Shown here: positions 28,022 to 36,689 of the stretch, in pieces | Position numbering within the stretch: the stretch's first letter is position 1 | How the letters are laid out: each line of letters opens with the position of its first letter | Assembly: GCA_014381945.1 (NCBI GenBank) | Contig: JACNKQ010000042.1 | Coordinates: 1 to 36,950, forward strand | Length of the DNA: 36,950 nucleotides | Source: Actinomycetota bacterium | GTDB lineage: Bacteria; Actinomycetota; Acidimicrobiia; Acidimicrobiales; MedAcidi-G1 | Direction: 5' to 3' | The notes under the pieces: model-generated | Told to the model about the DNA's origin: nothing | What the model saw: only the letters and a program-made list of their open reading frames with translations | Database searches by the model: none | Translations under genes and position numbers: made by a program

Positions 28022-29227
28022 ATGAGACAGCGGCTGATCCGAACGATGGTGGGTTTCCTGATCGCGACGATCGCGATGGGGTCGGTGGTCGGTACGGCAG
28101 CGGCTGGTATCGGGACATTCCCCGCCGACGAGACTCCCCGGTTCCCGGTTCTGGCTGCGGGCATGCGTGGGACCAACGTGTTGGCGCTCGAGTACCTTGC
28201 GCGAAGTTACGGTGTCGGGGTTTCCACCGACGGGTCGTTGTCCCCGTCCGAGGTCGCGGGAGCGGAATCGAGAGTTCTGGAACTCGGCGGTTCCGGCCCG
28301 GACGGCCGAATCTCGGCTGGCGACTGGGCAATTCTGGTCTCCCATCGACCGGCATTCCCGTCACTGCCGACGCCCTGGGGCCAGGTTCCCCTGCCGGATT
28401 CCGTTCGCGCCGTCGAAGAACTTCTGAGCGCCAAGGCCACACCGGATGGGGCGTGTCCCGGCCTGATGGCCGACGGATGGTTCTCAGCCGCGGAAGAGGA
28501 TTGCGTGCGGGCGTTCCAGGCAGAAGTCGCGCTGCCGGCCACGGGTTTCGTCGATGTCGAGACCTGGAAGCGCCTGTTGTGGCACTACGAGCCGCTCTGG
28601 TCGAACGGTACGGACTTGGTCTGGAACGGGTGTCGAGGAGCTTCGGACGACGGATCGTGGATGTCATCATCAGCGAGGGCGACCATCGCGACCGGCGCGG
28701 CGCTCACCGGCTTCTTCCTCCAGACACCTGTGGCGTGGACGGATGCCTCTGACGAGCATGGCGGGAAGCAAGAGACGTATCACAGTACTCACCGGTTCGG
28801 AATGGGCATCGACGTGCGGCCGATCAACGTGGACCGGAGCCAGTGCTCGACAGCAGTCGACATGCGACATGACACGCAGAACGGTTCGACAAGCGACTGC
28901 CTCTTCAGCGGAACTGCGGATCCGAACCTGGCCCTGTCGTCGTCGTATGACCAGATGGCGACCCGGACGATGCTCTGGTCGATCGTTGCCGGTGCCGACT
29001 CCGGTCGGTATATCGGCCGGATTTTTTTCAACGACTGCGCCACGAACACCTTCCTCACGCAACAGTTCACCGTGCTGCAGATCCCCTCGACGAACACTGC
29101 AGCCAAGGTGAAGGCCCTGGAGGCGCACCACAACCACGCCCACATCTCGTTCTGCGAGCCGGCGCCGGAGTTCGTGGATCCCGGGACCGGGTATGCCGCG
29201 GCGAACAACACGTGTCGGTGGTCCTAA
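28022..29227 (+). CDS. Exported LAS-type zinc peptidase with peptidoglycan-binding repeats
   Basis: A 401-residue secreted protein. A signal peptide of about 28 residues ends near GTAAAG. Two regions (about 43-105 and 124-188) look like PG_binding_1 domains, the second with GWFSAAEEDCVRAFQAE and TGFVDVETWKRLLW. The C-terminal part has the LAS metallopeptidase pattern SxHxxGxxxD as Ser255, His257, Gly260, Asp264 (STHRFGMGID) and HxH as His372/His374 in HHNHAHISF; these are the expected zinc ligands of MepA- and M15-type murein hydrolases. It probably cuts peptidoglycan outside the membrane. AAGG at 28013-28016 is a likely ribosome binding site. Several cysteines in the catalytic domain may form disulfides. 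Its end overlaps the next gene by 16 bases. Confidence 0.75.
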   Translation: MRQRLIRTMVGFLIATIAMGSVVGTAAAGIGTFPADETPRFPVLAAGMRGTNVLALEYLARSYGVGVSTDGSLSPSEVAGAESRVLELGGSGPDGRISAGDWAILVSHRPAFPSLPTPWGQVPLPDSVRAVEELLSAKATPDGACPGLMADGWFSAAEEDCVRAFQAEVALPATGFVDVETWKRLLWHYEPLWSNGTDLVWNGCRGASDDGSWMSSSARATIATGAALTGFFLQTPVAWTDASDEHGGKQETYHSTHRFGMGIDVRPINVDRSQCSTAVDMRHDTQNGSTSDCLFSGTADPNLALSSSYDQMATRTMLWSIVAGADSGRYIGRIFFNDCATNTFLTQQFTVLQIPSTNTAAKVKALEAHHNHAHISFCEPAPEFVDPGTGYAAANNTCRWS

Positions 29228-30633
29228 CTGGCCCGCCACGGAGCCTGGGCGGGGCCGGGGCCGTGGCGGCATTGTCATCTGCGTCTGCGGTTCTGCTCGC
29301 GTTCGTTGTACTGGGCTGTGGCAGCGGCTCGGTGACGGGTCAGGGCCGAGGCCAGTCGGTGGTATCGACGACGCCGAGCGTGGAGGTCACGACGACAGGT
29401 GCTCCATCGACCACGACGACGGCCACGACGGTGGTTCCGTCGACCACGACGACGGCCACGACGGTGGTTCCATCGACCACGTCGACGGCCGGCTCGGTGG
29501 CGCGCGAGATCCACCGGGTCGCCCTGTTCGAGACGGACAACGGGGTGAGGTTGGTGGCGGAGGATGGGAGCCACGTGGGCGTGTCCCGAGTCGGCGGACT
29601 GACGGCGCAGTCCTGGGACGCCCGGTCGCTGGTCTGGCAGGAGCTGTTGCACGATCCGGACGTGGAGACACTGACCGGACCGCAGGGCTGGCAGGGATGG
29701 GACCAGCGTTTCCCGAGTCCCTACATGCCCGACCTCTTCGTGGGGGAGGGGGCGCGAAACACGGTGCTGACGCTCGTCGATGAGGGCAGCGGGGAGGAGG
29801 TGTCGGTCCTGGGTCGTGCGGGCATCGAGGTGGTCACCGAGGGGTGGTACTACTGCGACGAGCACTGTCAGGTCGGGCACTTCGGGGTCGACCGGGCCGA
29901 TCTCGACCCTCTGGGGCGCAACGACCCCAGGGTTCCCGAACCGATACGGGTCGTCCTCGACATGGAGACATTGCTGCCGCTGGCACGCGAACTCCCCTGG
30001 GAGTCCTGGTCGGGCGAACTCACCGACTTCCGGGTTGTGGAGATACTGCGCCCCGACCAGTATTCATTGGAGGCGGTGTTCGACGAGGCCGTACTCCCAA
30101 GGGACGAACACACCGGTGAAGGCTGGTTGTCGCTCTTCATCCCGTACCTGGAGGCGAACGGGTTCGACTTTCGAAACCGGTTCCCATGGTTGGAATGGAG
30201 TGAGCGACTCAGTAGCGGTCACGGCGCGGCACGGGCCGTTGCCACCGAGGACCTCTCTGTGGAGGCCGTGACACCCCCCGGGTTTGAGTCGAGCGGGGTG
30301 GAAGCAGCCGGTGGTTGGGAGTTCCAGGTGCTGCGGGCACCGTTCCGGCAGGTCGTCGTCTTCTCGCGACCCCTCGGGGACTTCGAGGACCCGACTGGTG
30401 AACGGGGTGGAGCGGTCTGGATGCCAAATGTCGACATGATCCTGCGGGGGCCGGTGCAGATCGACGAGTACGTGCCGTCGGTCGGGGCGGGGGCAGGCAA
30501 CACCTTCCGGATCGTCACCGGTCCGATGGTCAGGGACCACGCCGAAGGCGTGGTCGGCGACCGGGTCGCCCTCATCTACGGCGACATGACCATGGCGGAC
30601 CTGCACAGCCTGATCGACGGCCTCGAGGCGTAG
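29212..30633 (+). CDS. Predicted lipoprotein with Thr/Ser-rich linker, function unknown
   Basis: I do not recognise this 473-residue protein. The N-terminus is a signal sequence (hydrophobic residues about 15-34) followed by VVLGC with Cys36 as probable lipidation site; the lipobox is acceptable though -2 is Leu. Residues about 50-95 are a Thr/Ser/Val/Pro linker. The rest (95-473) is a soluble-looking domain rich in Glu, Asp, Trp and Gly with one Cys pair, Cys215/Cys219 (CDEHC). The GTG at 29212 overlaps the peptidase gene, suggesting coupled expression and a shared envelope role. GTG codons at 29218 and near 29261 are alternative starts. Confidence 0.65.
   Translation: MSVVLTGPPRSLGGAGAVAALSSASAVLLAFVVLGCGSGSVTGQGRGQSVVSTTPSVEVTTTGAPSTTTTATTVVPSTTTTATTVVPSTTSTAGSVAREIHRVALFETDNGVRLVAEDGSHVGVSRVGGLTAQSWDARSLVWQELLHDPDVETLTGPQGWQGWDQRFPSPYMPDLFVGEGARNTVLTLVDEGSGEEVSVLGRAGIEVVTEGWYYCDEHCQVGHFGVDRADLDPLGRNDPRVPEPIRVVLDMETLLPLARELPWESWSGELTDFRVVEILRPDQYSLEAVFDEAVLPRDEHTGEGWLSLFIPYLEANGFDFRNRFPWLEWSERLSSGHGAARAVATEDLSVEAVTPPGFESSGVEAAGGWEFQVLRAPFRQVVVFSRPLGDFEDPTGERGGAVWMPNVDMILRGPVQIDEYVPSVGAGAGNTFRIVTGPMVRDHAEGVVGDRVALIYGDMTMADLHSLIDGLEA
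29403..29489 (+). repeat. 33-bp in-frame tandem repeat encoding the Thr-rich linker
   Basis: Two near-identical 33-bp units (29403-29435, 29436-29468) differ at one base and are followed by a partial third. Each encodes PSTTTTATTVV. The period is a multiple of three, so copy number could change without a frameshift and alter the linker length. Confidence 0.9.
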
Positions 30634-30750
30634 TCCCGGTCCTGGGGAGTGGTGCCTGTGATCTCCGGGCGCGACGCTGAATCGCCACGGGTTTTACGCA
30701 GGCTGTGATGTGCTCTGGGACCGGATGTACGAGAACTGGGCCGTGGATGA

Positions 30751-30766
30751 CCTCGGTTGTCCGAGG
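30751..30766 (+). other. Small hairpin in the 228-base gap
   Basis: CCTCGG and CCGAGG form a 6-bp stem around TTGT. No T run follows, so it is a weak terminator candidate at best. Apart from this and the repeat copy at 30827, I see no gene in 30634-30861. Confidence 0.3.
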
Positions 30767-30826
30767 ACGAATCGTCTGTTCCTCCTCAAGCGATCAGTGG
30801 ACACTGACCCTGCGCAGGTACCCGGT

Positions 30827-30851
30827 TCCCGACGTTTTCGGGGCGACGGTA
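30827..30851 (+). repeat. 25-bp dispersed repeat, copy 2
   Basis: This differs from 27935-27959 at one position and shares the 19-base core CGTTTTCGGGGCGACGGTA. Its last two bases are the first two of the -10 box TATCCT. Both copies thus sit in front of a gene start, as a repeated promoter-like module. Confidence 0.85.
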
Positions 30852-30855
30852 TCCT
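30850..30855 (+). promoter_or_regulatory. -10 box of a likely leaderless transcript
   Basis: TATCCT fits TAnnnT and ends six bases before the ATG at 30862, so transcription would begin at the start codon. No ribosome binding site precedes that ATG. A -35 candidate, TTCCCG (30826-30831), stands 18 bases upstream. Confidence 0.45.
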
Positions 30856-30861
30856 CCGTGC

Positions 30862-31149
30862 ATGGACGACGCCGCTGTCGACGAAAATCTCCGCCCGGAG
30901 CCGGACCCGGCGAAACTGGCCGGACAGTTTGCCGAGTGGGTGCGGGGCGAGACCCTGCCCGGGCGGATGCTGGCCAACCTCAAGACCGGGCGGATGCCCG
31001 AAGTGCTGGCAGCCGCCGGCGACGGGGCGACGGCCCTGTCCGAACTCTGGCGGGGCTGGGAGCAGGGAAACGTCGGTCCGCTGGACCTGGCGCAGGGACT
31101 CGCCGACGGTGGCATCGCCGACCTGTTGGGCGACCTGGCCGAGGCGTGA
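30862..31149 (+). CDS. Small protein of unknown function (95 residues)
   Basis: A 95-residue acidic protein I do not recognise. It looks helical: FAEWVRGETLPGRMLANLKT, then MPEVLAAAGDGATALSELWR and LDLAQGLADGGIADLLGDLA. No signal peptide, cysteine or membrane segment is present. Two features support it as real: the -10 box placed for a leaderless transcript, and a GTGA overlap with the Nudix gene, which would tie their translation together. It may be a partner or regulator, but nothing in the sequence says so. Confidence 0.65.
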   Translation: MDDAAVDENLRPEPDPAKLAGQFAEWVRGETLPGRMLANLKTGRMPEVLAAAGDGATALSELWRGWEQGNVGPLDLAQGLADGGIADLLGDLAEA

Positions 31150-31862
31150 GCATCCAGGACCTGCAGGGAGACCGAGGTGGCCCGCAGCACATTCCCCGCC
31201 CGAAGGGCTGGCGATCCGGCGATCCGGCACCGTGGGCGGATCTGGCCGACCCCACGATCACCACGGAGCCCCTCGTAGCCGCCCTCGAAGGCAGGGAACC
31301 GGTCGGTGTCCGTGGACGGCAGCACACAGGTGGAGAGCATCCGGCGGGCGTCCTCGTCGCCCTCTACGACGACGACGGCCCCCATGTGGTGCTCACCCGA
31401 CGCTCGCCCCGGTTGGCCTCCCACACCCACGAGGTGAGCTTTCCCGGCGGCCGCCACGACCCCGACGACCCGGACCTCTGGGCGACCGCCCGGCGCGAGG
31501 CCCATGAGGAGACCGCCCTGGACCCGACGGCCCCACGCCTCGTCGGTCACCTCGACCTGCTGACCACCGTCGGCAGCGGCACCATCATCCATCCCTTCGT
31601 GGCGCTGCTGCCCGGACGCCCCGACCTGGTCGCCAACCCGGACGAGGTCGAGGCGGTCCTCCATGTCCCGCTCGCCGAACTCCTGCTCGACGGTGTGTAC
31701 CGGGAGGAGGAGTGGGACTTCCCGGACGGGCCGTGGCGGATCTCGTTTTTTGAACTGGTGGGTGACACCGTGTGGGGGGCCACGGCGGCGATCCTGCGCC
31801 AACTGCTGTGCCTGACCCTGGGAGTCGATGACGGCCTGGGGTACGTTGCCGCCGATGGCTGA
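31146..31862 (+). CDS. Nudix hydrolase, CoA pyrophosphatase (NudL) type
   Basis: A 238-residue Nudix protein. The Nudix box is FPGGRHDPDDPDLWATARRE followed by AHEET, in the form found in NudL-type CoA diphosphatases, which cut CoA into phosphopantetheine and 3',5'-ADP. VLVALYDDDGPHVVLTRRSP before the box and WRISFFELVGDTVWGATAAIL after it match the same subfamily. The GTG start overlaps the stop of the small gene. The substrate is by family analogy only. Its end overlaps the decarboxylase start by 8 bases. Confidence 0.85.
   Translation: MSIQDLQGDRGGPQHIPRPKGWRSGDPAPWADLADPTITTEPLVAALEGREPVGVRGRQHTGGEHPAGVLVALYDDDGPHVVLTRRSPRLASHTHEVSFPGGRHDPDDPDLWATARREAHEETALDPTAPRLVGHLDLLTTVGSGTIIHPFVALLPGRPDLVANPDEVEAVLHVPLAELLLDGVYREEEWDFPDGPWRISFFELVGDTVWGATAAILRQLLCLTLGVDDGLGYVAADG
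31842..31847 (+). promoter_or_regulatory. Possible -10 box before the decarboxylase
   Basis: TACGTT ends seven bases before the ATG at 31855 inside the Nudix gene. It would allow a leaderless transcript. No clear -35 box or ribosome binding site accompanies it. Confidence 0.3.
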
Positions 31863-33273
31863 CCCGTCTCCACCCCCGCCCCCGCACCAGACACCCGACG
31901 AGTTCCGGGCGGCGGGCCACGCCGCCGTCGACTGGCTGGCCGACTTCCTCGCAGGGATCGCCGACCGTCCGATAATTGCGGGGGTGGCACCCGGCGACGT
32001 GCGGGCCTCCCTCCCGGCACACGCCCCCGAGGAGGGCGAGCCGTTCGAGGCGTTGCTCGATGACGTCGACCGGCTCATCGCACCGGCGCTCACGCAGTGG
32101 CAGCACCCCGGGTTCTACGGCTACTTCCCCGGCAACTCGTCGCCCCCGTCGGTGCTGGGCGACCTGCTGTCTTCGGGGCTCGGCACCCAGGGAATGCTCT
32201 GGTCGACCGGACCGGCCTGCACGGAACTCGAAACCCTCGTCCTCGACTGGCTGGTCGACCTGTGCGGCCTGCCCGACCGCTTCCGGTCCGATGGCCCCGG
32301 TGGCGGCGTCATCCAGGACTCGGCCTCGTCGGCCACGCTGTGCGCCATCCTCGCCGCCCGCGATCGCAGCGGCGGGGCGGTCGCCCTGCCGAACCTGCGT
32401 GCCTACACCTCGTCCCAGGCCCACTCGTCGGTCGAGAAGGGCGTGCGGGTGGCAGGTTTCGCTGCCGACCAGTTGCGATCGATCGCCTCCGATGCCGACC
32501 ATGCCATGGAACCGGACGCCCTGGCCACAGCCATCGCCGCCGACCTGGAAGCCGGCCTGACCCCGTGCGTCATCATCGCCACCGTCGGCACAACCTCGTC
32601 GGGGGCCGTCGATCCGCTGCCCGCCATCGCCGAGATCGCCGCCGCCGCCGGCGCCTGGCTCCATGTGGACGCCGCCTGGGCCGGATCGGCCGCCGTGTGC
32701 CCCGAGTTCCAACCCCTCCTCGACGGCCTCGAAGCAGCCGACAGCTACTGCTTCAACCCGCACAAGTGGCTGCTCACCAACTTCGACTGCTCCGCCTTCT
32801 ATGTCGCCGACCGGGGGCCGCTGCTCGACTCGCTGTCGATCCTCCCCGAGTACCTGCGCAACGCCGCAAGCGACGCCGGCGAGGTCATCGACTACCGCGA
32901 CTGGCAGGTCCCGTTGGGCCGCCGCTTCCGGTCGCTCAAGCTCTGGTTCGTGCTGCGCAGCTACGGCGCTGAAGGGCTCCGGTCACACATCCGCCACCAC
33001 GTCGCCGCCGCCACCGCCCTCGCCGACCGCATCGCCGCCAACCCCCGGCTCGAACTGGCCGCCCCCCGGTCGCTGGCGCTGGTGTGCCTGCGCCATGTCG
33101 ACGGCGACGAGGCCACCGAGGCGCTCCACGCAGCCGTCAACGCCACCGGCGAGGCCTTCCTCACCCACACGAAGCTCGACGACCGGTACGTCCTGCGGGT
33201 GGCCGTCGGCGGCACCTGGACCACGCAGGCGCATGTCGAACGCCTCGCCGACCTGTTCGACGAGATGGCCTGA
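31855..33273 (+). CDS. Pyridoxal-dependent decarboxylase (group II, aromatic amino acid type)
   Basis: A 472-residue PLP enzyme of the DOPA/tryptophan/histidine decarboxylase family. The PLP lysine is Lys304 in FNPHKWLLTNFDCSAF; the ring-binding Asp is in HVDAAWAG, and WQHPGFYGYFPGNSSPPSVL, SSATLCAILAARDR and ATVGTTSSGAVDPL are typical. Substrate cannot be assigned: aromatic amino acid decarboxylase is the closest style. ATG 31855 gives the family-like start; ATG 31828 would add nine residues. It overlaps the Nudix gene by 8 bases; no related pathway gene is near. Confidence 0.9.
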   Translation: MADPSPPPPPHQTPDEFRAAGHAAVDWLADFLAGIADRPIIAGVAPGDVRASLPAHAPEEGEPFEALLDDVDRLIAPALTQWQHPGFYGYFPGNSSPPSVLGDLLSSGLGTQGMLWSTGPACTELETLVLDWLVDLCGLPDRFRSDGPGGGVIQDSASSATLCAILAARDRSGGAVALPNLRAYTSSQAHSSVEKGVRVAGFAADQLRSIASDADHAMEPDALATAIAADLEAGLTPCVIIATVGTTSSGAVDPLPAIAEIAAAAGAWLHVDAAWAGSAAVCPEFQPLLDGLEAADSYCFNPHKWLLTNFDCSAFYVADRGPLLDSLSILPEYLRNAASDAGEVIDYRDWQVPLGRRFRSLKLWFVLRSYGAEGLRSHIRHHVAAATALADRIAANPRLELAAPRSLALVCLRHVDGDEATEALHAAVNATGEAFLTHTKLDDRYVLRVAVGGTWTTQAHVERLADLFDEMA

Positions 33274-33303
33274 GACCCTCCACCGGGCGTGCGCCTGCAC
33301 GGC

Positions 33304-33309
33304 TAAACT
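33304..33309 (+). promoter_or_regulatory. Putative guaB3 -10 box
   Basis: TAAACT fits TAnnnT and stands 36 bases before the ATG at 33345; a leader of about 30 bases with the ribosome binding site AAGGGG would result. No convincing -35 box at 17-18 bases. Confidence 0.35.
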
Positions 33310-33344
33310 CACCGTTTCCCACGGGACGGACAAGGGGTCTGGGT

Positions 33345-34508
33345 ATGCCGGAGATCGAGATCGGACTGGGTAAGAGCGGACGCCGGGCGTACGGCTTCGA
33401 CGACATCGCCATCCTGCCCAGCCGCCGGACGCGCGACCCCGGCGATGTCGACATCACCTGGCAGATCGACGCCTACCGCTTCGACCTGCCGCTCATGGCA
33501 TCGGCCATGGACGGTGTCGTGAGCCCCGCCACGGCCATCGAGATCGGCAGGCTCGGCGGTGTAGCGGTGCTCAACCTCGAGGGCCTCTGGACACGCTTCG
33601 AGGACGCCGACGGCGTGCTCGCCGAGATTGCCTCCCAACCCACCGAGAAGGCCACCCAACGGATGCAGGAGCTCTACCAGGAGCCCATCCGCCCCGAGCT
33701 CGTAACGCAGCGCATCCGCCAGATCAACGAGGCCGGCGTGGTGTCCTGCGCCTCTGTAACCCCGCAGCGCACCGAGGCACTCCTGCCCCATATCCTCGAG
33801 AGCGAGCTCGACATCCTCGTCATCCAGGGCACGGTGGTGTCGGCAGAGCACGTCTCGACCACCGCCGAGCCGCTCAACCTCAAGACCTTCATACGCAGCC
33901 TCGACATCCCCGTGATCGTCGGCGGCTGCTCCACCTACAAGGCCGCCCTGCACCTCATGCGCACCGGTGCCGCCGGCATACTCGTGGGCGTCGGCCCCGG
34001 CCACGCCTGCACCACCCGGGGCGTACTCGGCATCGGAGTCCCACAGGCGACCGCCATCGCCGACGTGCGGGCCGCCCGCATGCGCCACCTCGACGAGACC
34101 GGCGTCTACTGCCAGGTCATAGCGGACGGCGGCATGGCCACCGGCGGCGACATCTCCAAGGCCATCGTCTGCGGCGCCGACGCCGTCATGATCGGCTCCC
34201 CGCTGGCGGCAGCCGCCGAGGCGCCCGGTCAGGGCTATCACTGGGGCATGGCGACCTTCCACCCCACGCTGCCACGTGGAGCCAGGGTCGAAACCGTCGT
34301 ACGGGGCACGCTCGAGGAGATCCTCCTCGGCCCGGCACATGAAAACGACGGCCGCCTCAACCTGTTCGGGGCACTCCGCACGTCGATGGCCACCTGCGGC
34401 TACCTCGACATCAAGGAGTTCCAGAAGGCCGAGGTCATGGTGGCCCCGGCCCTCCAGACCGAGGGGAAGTCTCTCCAGAAGGCCCAGGGCGTCGGGATGG
34501 GCCAATAG
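33345..34508 (+). CDS. guaB3: GuaB3-type IMP dehydrogenase family protein
   Basis: A 387-residue protein of the GuaB3 subgroup, lacking the CBS domains of classical GuaB (about 490 residues). The start [20 protein letters not shown] and [20 protein letters not shown] are characteristic of actinobacterial GuaB3. The catalytic loop [20 protein letters not shown] keeps Cys222, as in active IMP dehydrogenases; mycobacterial GuaB3 as I remember it lacks this Cys. [20 protein letters not shown] is the phosphate-binding part. It may therefore be a working IMP dehydrogenase or GMP reductase. guaA follows after 40 bases. Confidence 0.9.
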   Translation: MPEIEIGLGKSGRRAYGFDDIAILPSRRTRDPGDVDITWQIDAYRFDLPLMASAMDGVVSPATAIEIGRLGGVAVLNLEGLWTRFEDADGVLAEIASQPTEKATQRMQELYQEPIRPELVTQRIRQINEAGVVSCASVTPQRTEALLPHILESELDILVIQGTVVSAEHVSTTAEPLNLKTFIRSLDIPVIVGGCSTYKAALHLMRTGAAGILVGVGPGHACTTRGVLGIGVPQATAIADVRAARMRHLDETGVYCQVIADGGMATGGDISKAIVCGADAVMIGSPLAAAAEAPGQGYHWGMATFHPTLPRGARVETVVRGTLEEILLGPAHENDGRLNLFGALRTSMATCGYLDIKEFQKAEVMVAPALQTEGKSLQKAQGVGMGQ

Positions 34509-34548
34509 GTCGCCGCCCGGCGACCGGCCCGCCCTGCGTGAAACCTTC

Positions 34549-36111
34549 GTGACCCCCGCAGCCAGCGGCACAGCCGTTGCCGGCGACCGCGTCCTGGTCG
34601 TCGACTTCGGGGCGCAGTACGCCCAACTGATCGCCCGGCGGGTGCGTGAGGCGAACGTCTTTTCCGAGATCGTCCCCCACGACCTGACCGCCGCCGGATT
34701 CGCCGAACGGCAGCCCACCGGGATCATCTTCTCCGGAGGTCCGGCCTCGGTCCACGTCGACGGCGCCCCCCGCATCGACCCGGGCGTCTACGGGCTCGGG
34801 GTACCGATCCTGGGCATCTGCTACGGCGCCCAACTCATCGCCCACCAGTGCGGCGGCAACGTCGGGCGCAACGAACGGGGCGAGTACGGCCGCACCGACC
34901 TCACCGTGTTCGATCCCGGCACCCTTCTGGCCGATGCCGGTGAGGGGACACGGCCTGTCTGGATGAGCCACTTCGACGCCATCACCGACGGCCCCGACGG
35001 TTCTGTCACCACCGCCTCGTCACCGGATGCCCCCGTGGCGGCCTTCGAGGCGCCCGACCGGGGCCTCTACGGGGTGCAGTTCCATCCCGAGGTGCACCAC
35101 ACCCCGTGTGGACAGGAGGTCCTGCGACGCTTCCTGACCGACGTGTGCGGTGCTGCCTGCGACTGGACGATGGCCTCGGTCATCGAGTCGTCGGTGGCAG
35201 CGATTCGAACCCAGGTCGGCACCGGACGGGCCATCTGCGGGCTCTCCGGCGGCGTCGACTCCGCTGTCGCCGCAGCGCTGGTACACGAGGCCATCGGCCC
35301 ACAGCTCACCTGCGTGTTCGTCGACACGGGGCTGATGCGGGCCGGCGAGGGCGAGCAGGTCGTCGAGACCTTCCAACGGCACCAGGGCATAGAGCTCATC
35401 CACGTGCGGGCAGCCGACCGGTTCTTCGAACGCCTCTCCGGCATCACCGACCCCGAGGACAAGCGCAAGGCCATCGGCGAACTGTTCATCCGGGTCTTCG
35501 AGGACGCCTCGGGCGGAATCGAGGACGCCCGGTTCCTAGTGCAGGGCACCCTCTATCCCGATGTCATCGAGTCGGGCACCAGGGACGCCGCCAGGATCAA
35601 GAGCCACCACAACGTGGGCGGTCTGCCCGAGGACCTCGACTTCGAACTGGTCGAGCCGCTACGCAACCTGTTCAAGGACGAGGTGCGGTCCGTCGGCTCC
35701 GAGTTGGGCCTTCCCGACGAGATCGTCTGGCGCCAGCCGTTCCCGGGGCCCGGCCTCGGCGTGCGCATCATCGGCGAGGTCACGCCCGACAAGGTCGCCA
35801 CCCTCCAGGCCGCCGACCTGATCGTGCGTGAGGAGATCGCCGGAGCCGGCCTCGAACGCGAGGTCTGGCAGTCTTTCGCCGTGCTGGCAGACGTCCGCTC
35901 GGTCGGCGTGATGGGCGACGAGCGCACCTACGGTTGGCCCATCATCATCCGGGCGGTCACCAGCGAGGACGCCATGACCGCCGACTGGGCGCGGCTCCCA
36001 CACGACCTGCTCGAAATCATGTCGAGTCGTATCATCAACGAGGTCGACGGCGTCAACCGGGTTGCCTACGACATCACCTCCAAGCCGCCCGGCACGATCG
36101 AATGGGAGTAG
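34549..36111 (+). CDS. guaA: GMP synthase (glutamine-hydrolysing)
   Basis: GuaA converts XMP to GMP with glutamine and ATP. The 520-residue protein has the class I amidotransferase part with nucleophile Cys91 in [12 protein letters not shown] and FHPEVHHTP, then the ATP-pyrophosphatase loop [14 protein letters not shown] (233 on) and the dimerisation end [23 protein letters not shown] 34549 is the only good start near the conserved [20 protein letters not shown]. Together with guaB3 it forms the guanine nucleotide branch. Its end overlaps the next gene by 10 bases. Confidence 0.97.
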   Translation: MTPAASGTAVAGDRVLVVDFGAQYAQLIARRVREANVFSEIVPHDLTAAGFAERQPTGIIFSGGPASVHVDGAPRIDPGVYGLGVPILGICYGAQLIAHQCGGNVGRNERGEYGRTDLTVFDPGTLLADAGEGTRPVWMSHFDAITDGPDGSVTTASSPDAPVAAFEAPDRGLYGVQFHPEVHHTPCGQEVLRRFLTDVCGAACDWTMASVIESSVAAIRTQVGTGRAICGLSGGVDSAVAAALVHEAIGPQLTCVFVDTGLMRAGEGEQVVETFQRHQGIELIHVRAADRFFERLSGITDPEDKRKAIGELFIRVFEDASGGIEDARFLVQGTLYPDVIESGTRDAARIKSHHNVGGLPEDLDFELVEPLRNLFKDEVRSVGSELGLPDEIVWRQPFPGPGLGVRIIGEVTPDKVATLQAADLIVREEIAGAGLEREVWQSFAVLADVRSVGVMGDERTYGWPIIIRAVTSEDAMTADWARLPHDLLEIMSSRIINEVDGVNRVAYDITSKPPGTIEWE

Positions 36112-36689
36112 TCGCCGACGACCTGATCGGCGACTACCGGAAGGCGGCCGCGTTCTTCGGCGAGGCCCTGACGGCCGTGCGTGACGACGACTGGGCCAAC
36201 CCCACGCCCTGTGAGGGCTGGGACGTCCGGTCCCTGGTCGCCCACCTGATCGTCGGCGAGGCCATGGCCGCCGGCCTGTTCCAGGGTGGCGGGGGAGCGC
36301 CGACAGCCGATGTCGACACCACGGTCCTGGGCCCCAGCCCGATGGCGACGTGGCGGGGGACCGCCCTTGCCGCCCTCCAAGCGGCAGGCGCCGACGGCGT
36401 GCTCGACAACGTCTACCCGCATCCGGTCGGCGAGCTGTCCGGATCCGTGATCGTGGGATTTCGGGTCACCGAGAACCTGGTACACGGCTGGGACCTCGCC
36501 AGGGCCTGCGGCATCGACGTCGAGGTGCCCGGGGACCCCGCCGAACGCTGCCTCGACTTCTGGCTGCCGCTGGTCGGTTCCATGGACGACAGTGCGGTGC
36601 TGCGAGGCTCATTCGGCGAGCCGGTGCTTCCTCCGGAGGATGCGCCGGCAGGAGTGCGGCTGCTTGCGCTGCTGGGTCGCAATGCCTGA
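36102..36689 (+). CDS. TIGR03086-like / mycothiol-dependent-isomerase-like (DinB fold) protein
   Basis: A 195-residue protein with the motif [20 protein letters not shown], typical of TIGR03086 and the maleylpyruvate isomerase N-terminal domain, a DinB-type four-helix bundle. Possible metal ligands are His48 in VAHL and His128 and Asp131 in NLVHGWDLA. Many relatives use mycothiol or related thiols, but the reaction here is unknown. The ATG at 36102 overlaps guaA by 10 bases; the end overlaps the next gene by 8. Confidence 0.8.
   Translation: MGVVADDLIGDYRKAAAFFGEALTAVRDDDWANPTPCEGWDVRSLVAHLIVGEAMAAGLFQGGGGAPTADVDTTVLGPSPMATWRGTALAALQAAGADGVLDNVYPHPVGELSGSVIVGFRVTENLVHGWDLARACGIDVEVPGDPAERCLDFWLPLVGSMDDSAVLRGSFGEPVLPPEDAPAGVRLLALLGRNA

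Noticed and set aside
30634-30826. Extra small gene in the 228-base gap
   Set aside because: Only a short frame beginning near 30710 exists; it runs in a frame that continues through the 95-residue gene and shows no known motif.
30705-31145. Upstream extension of the Nudix gene
   Set aside because: Family similarity starts after 31146 and the extension would overlap the 95-residue gene in another frame; GTG 31146 fits the overlap.
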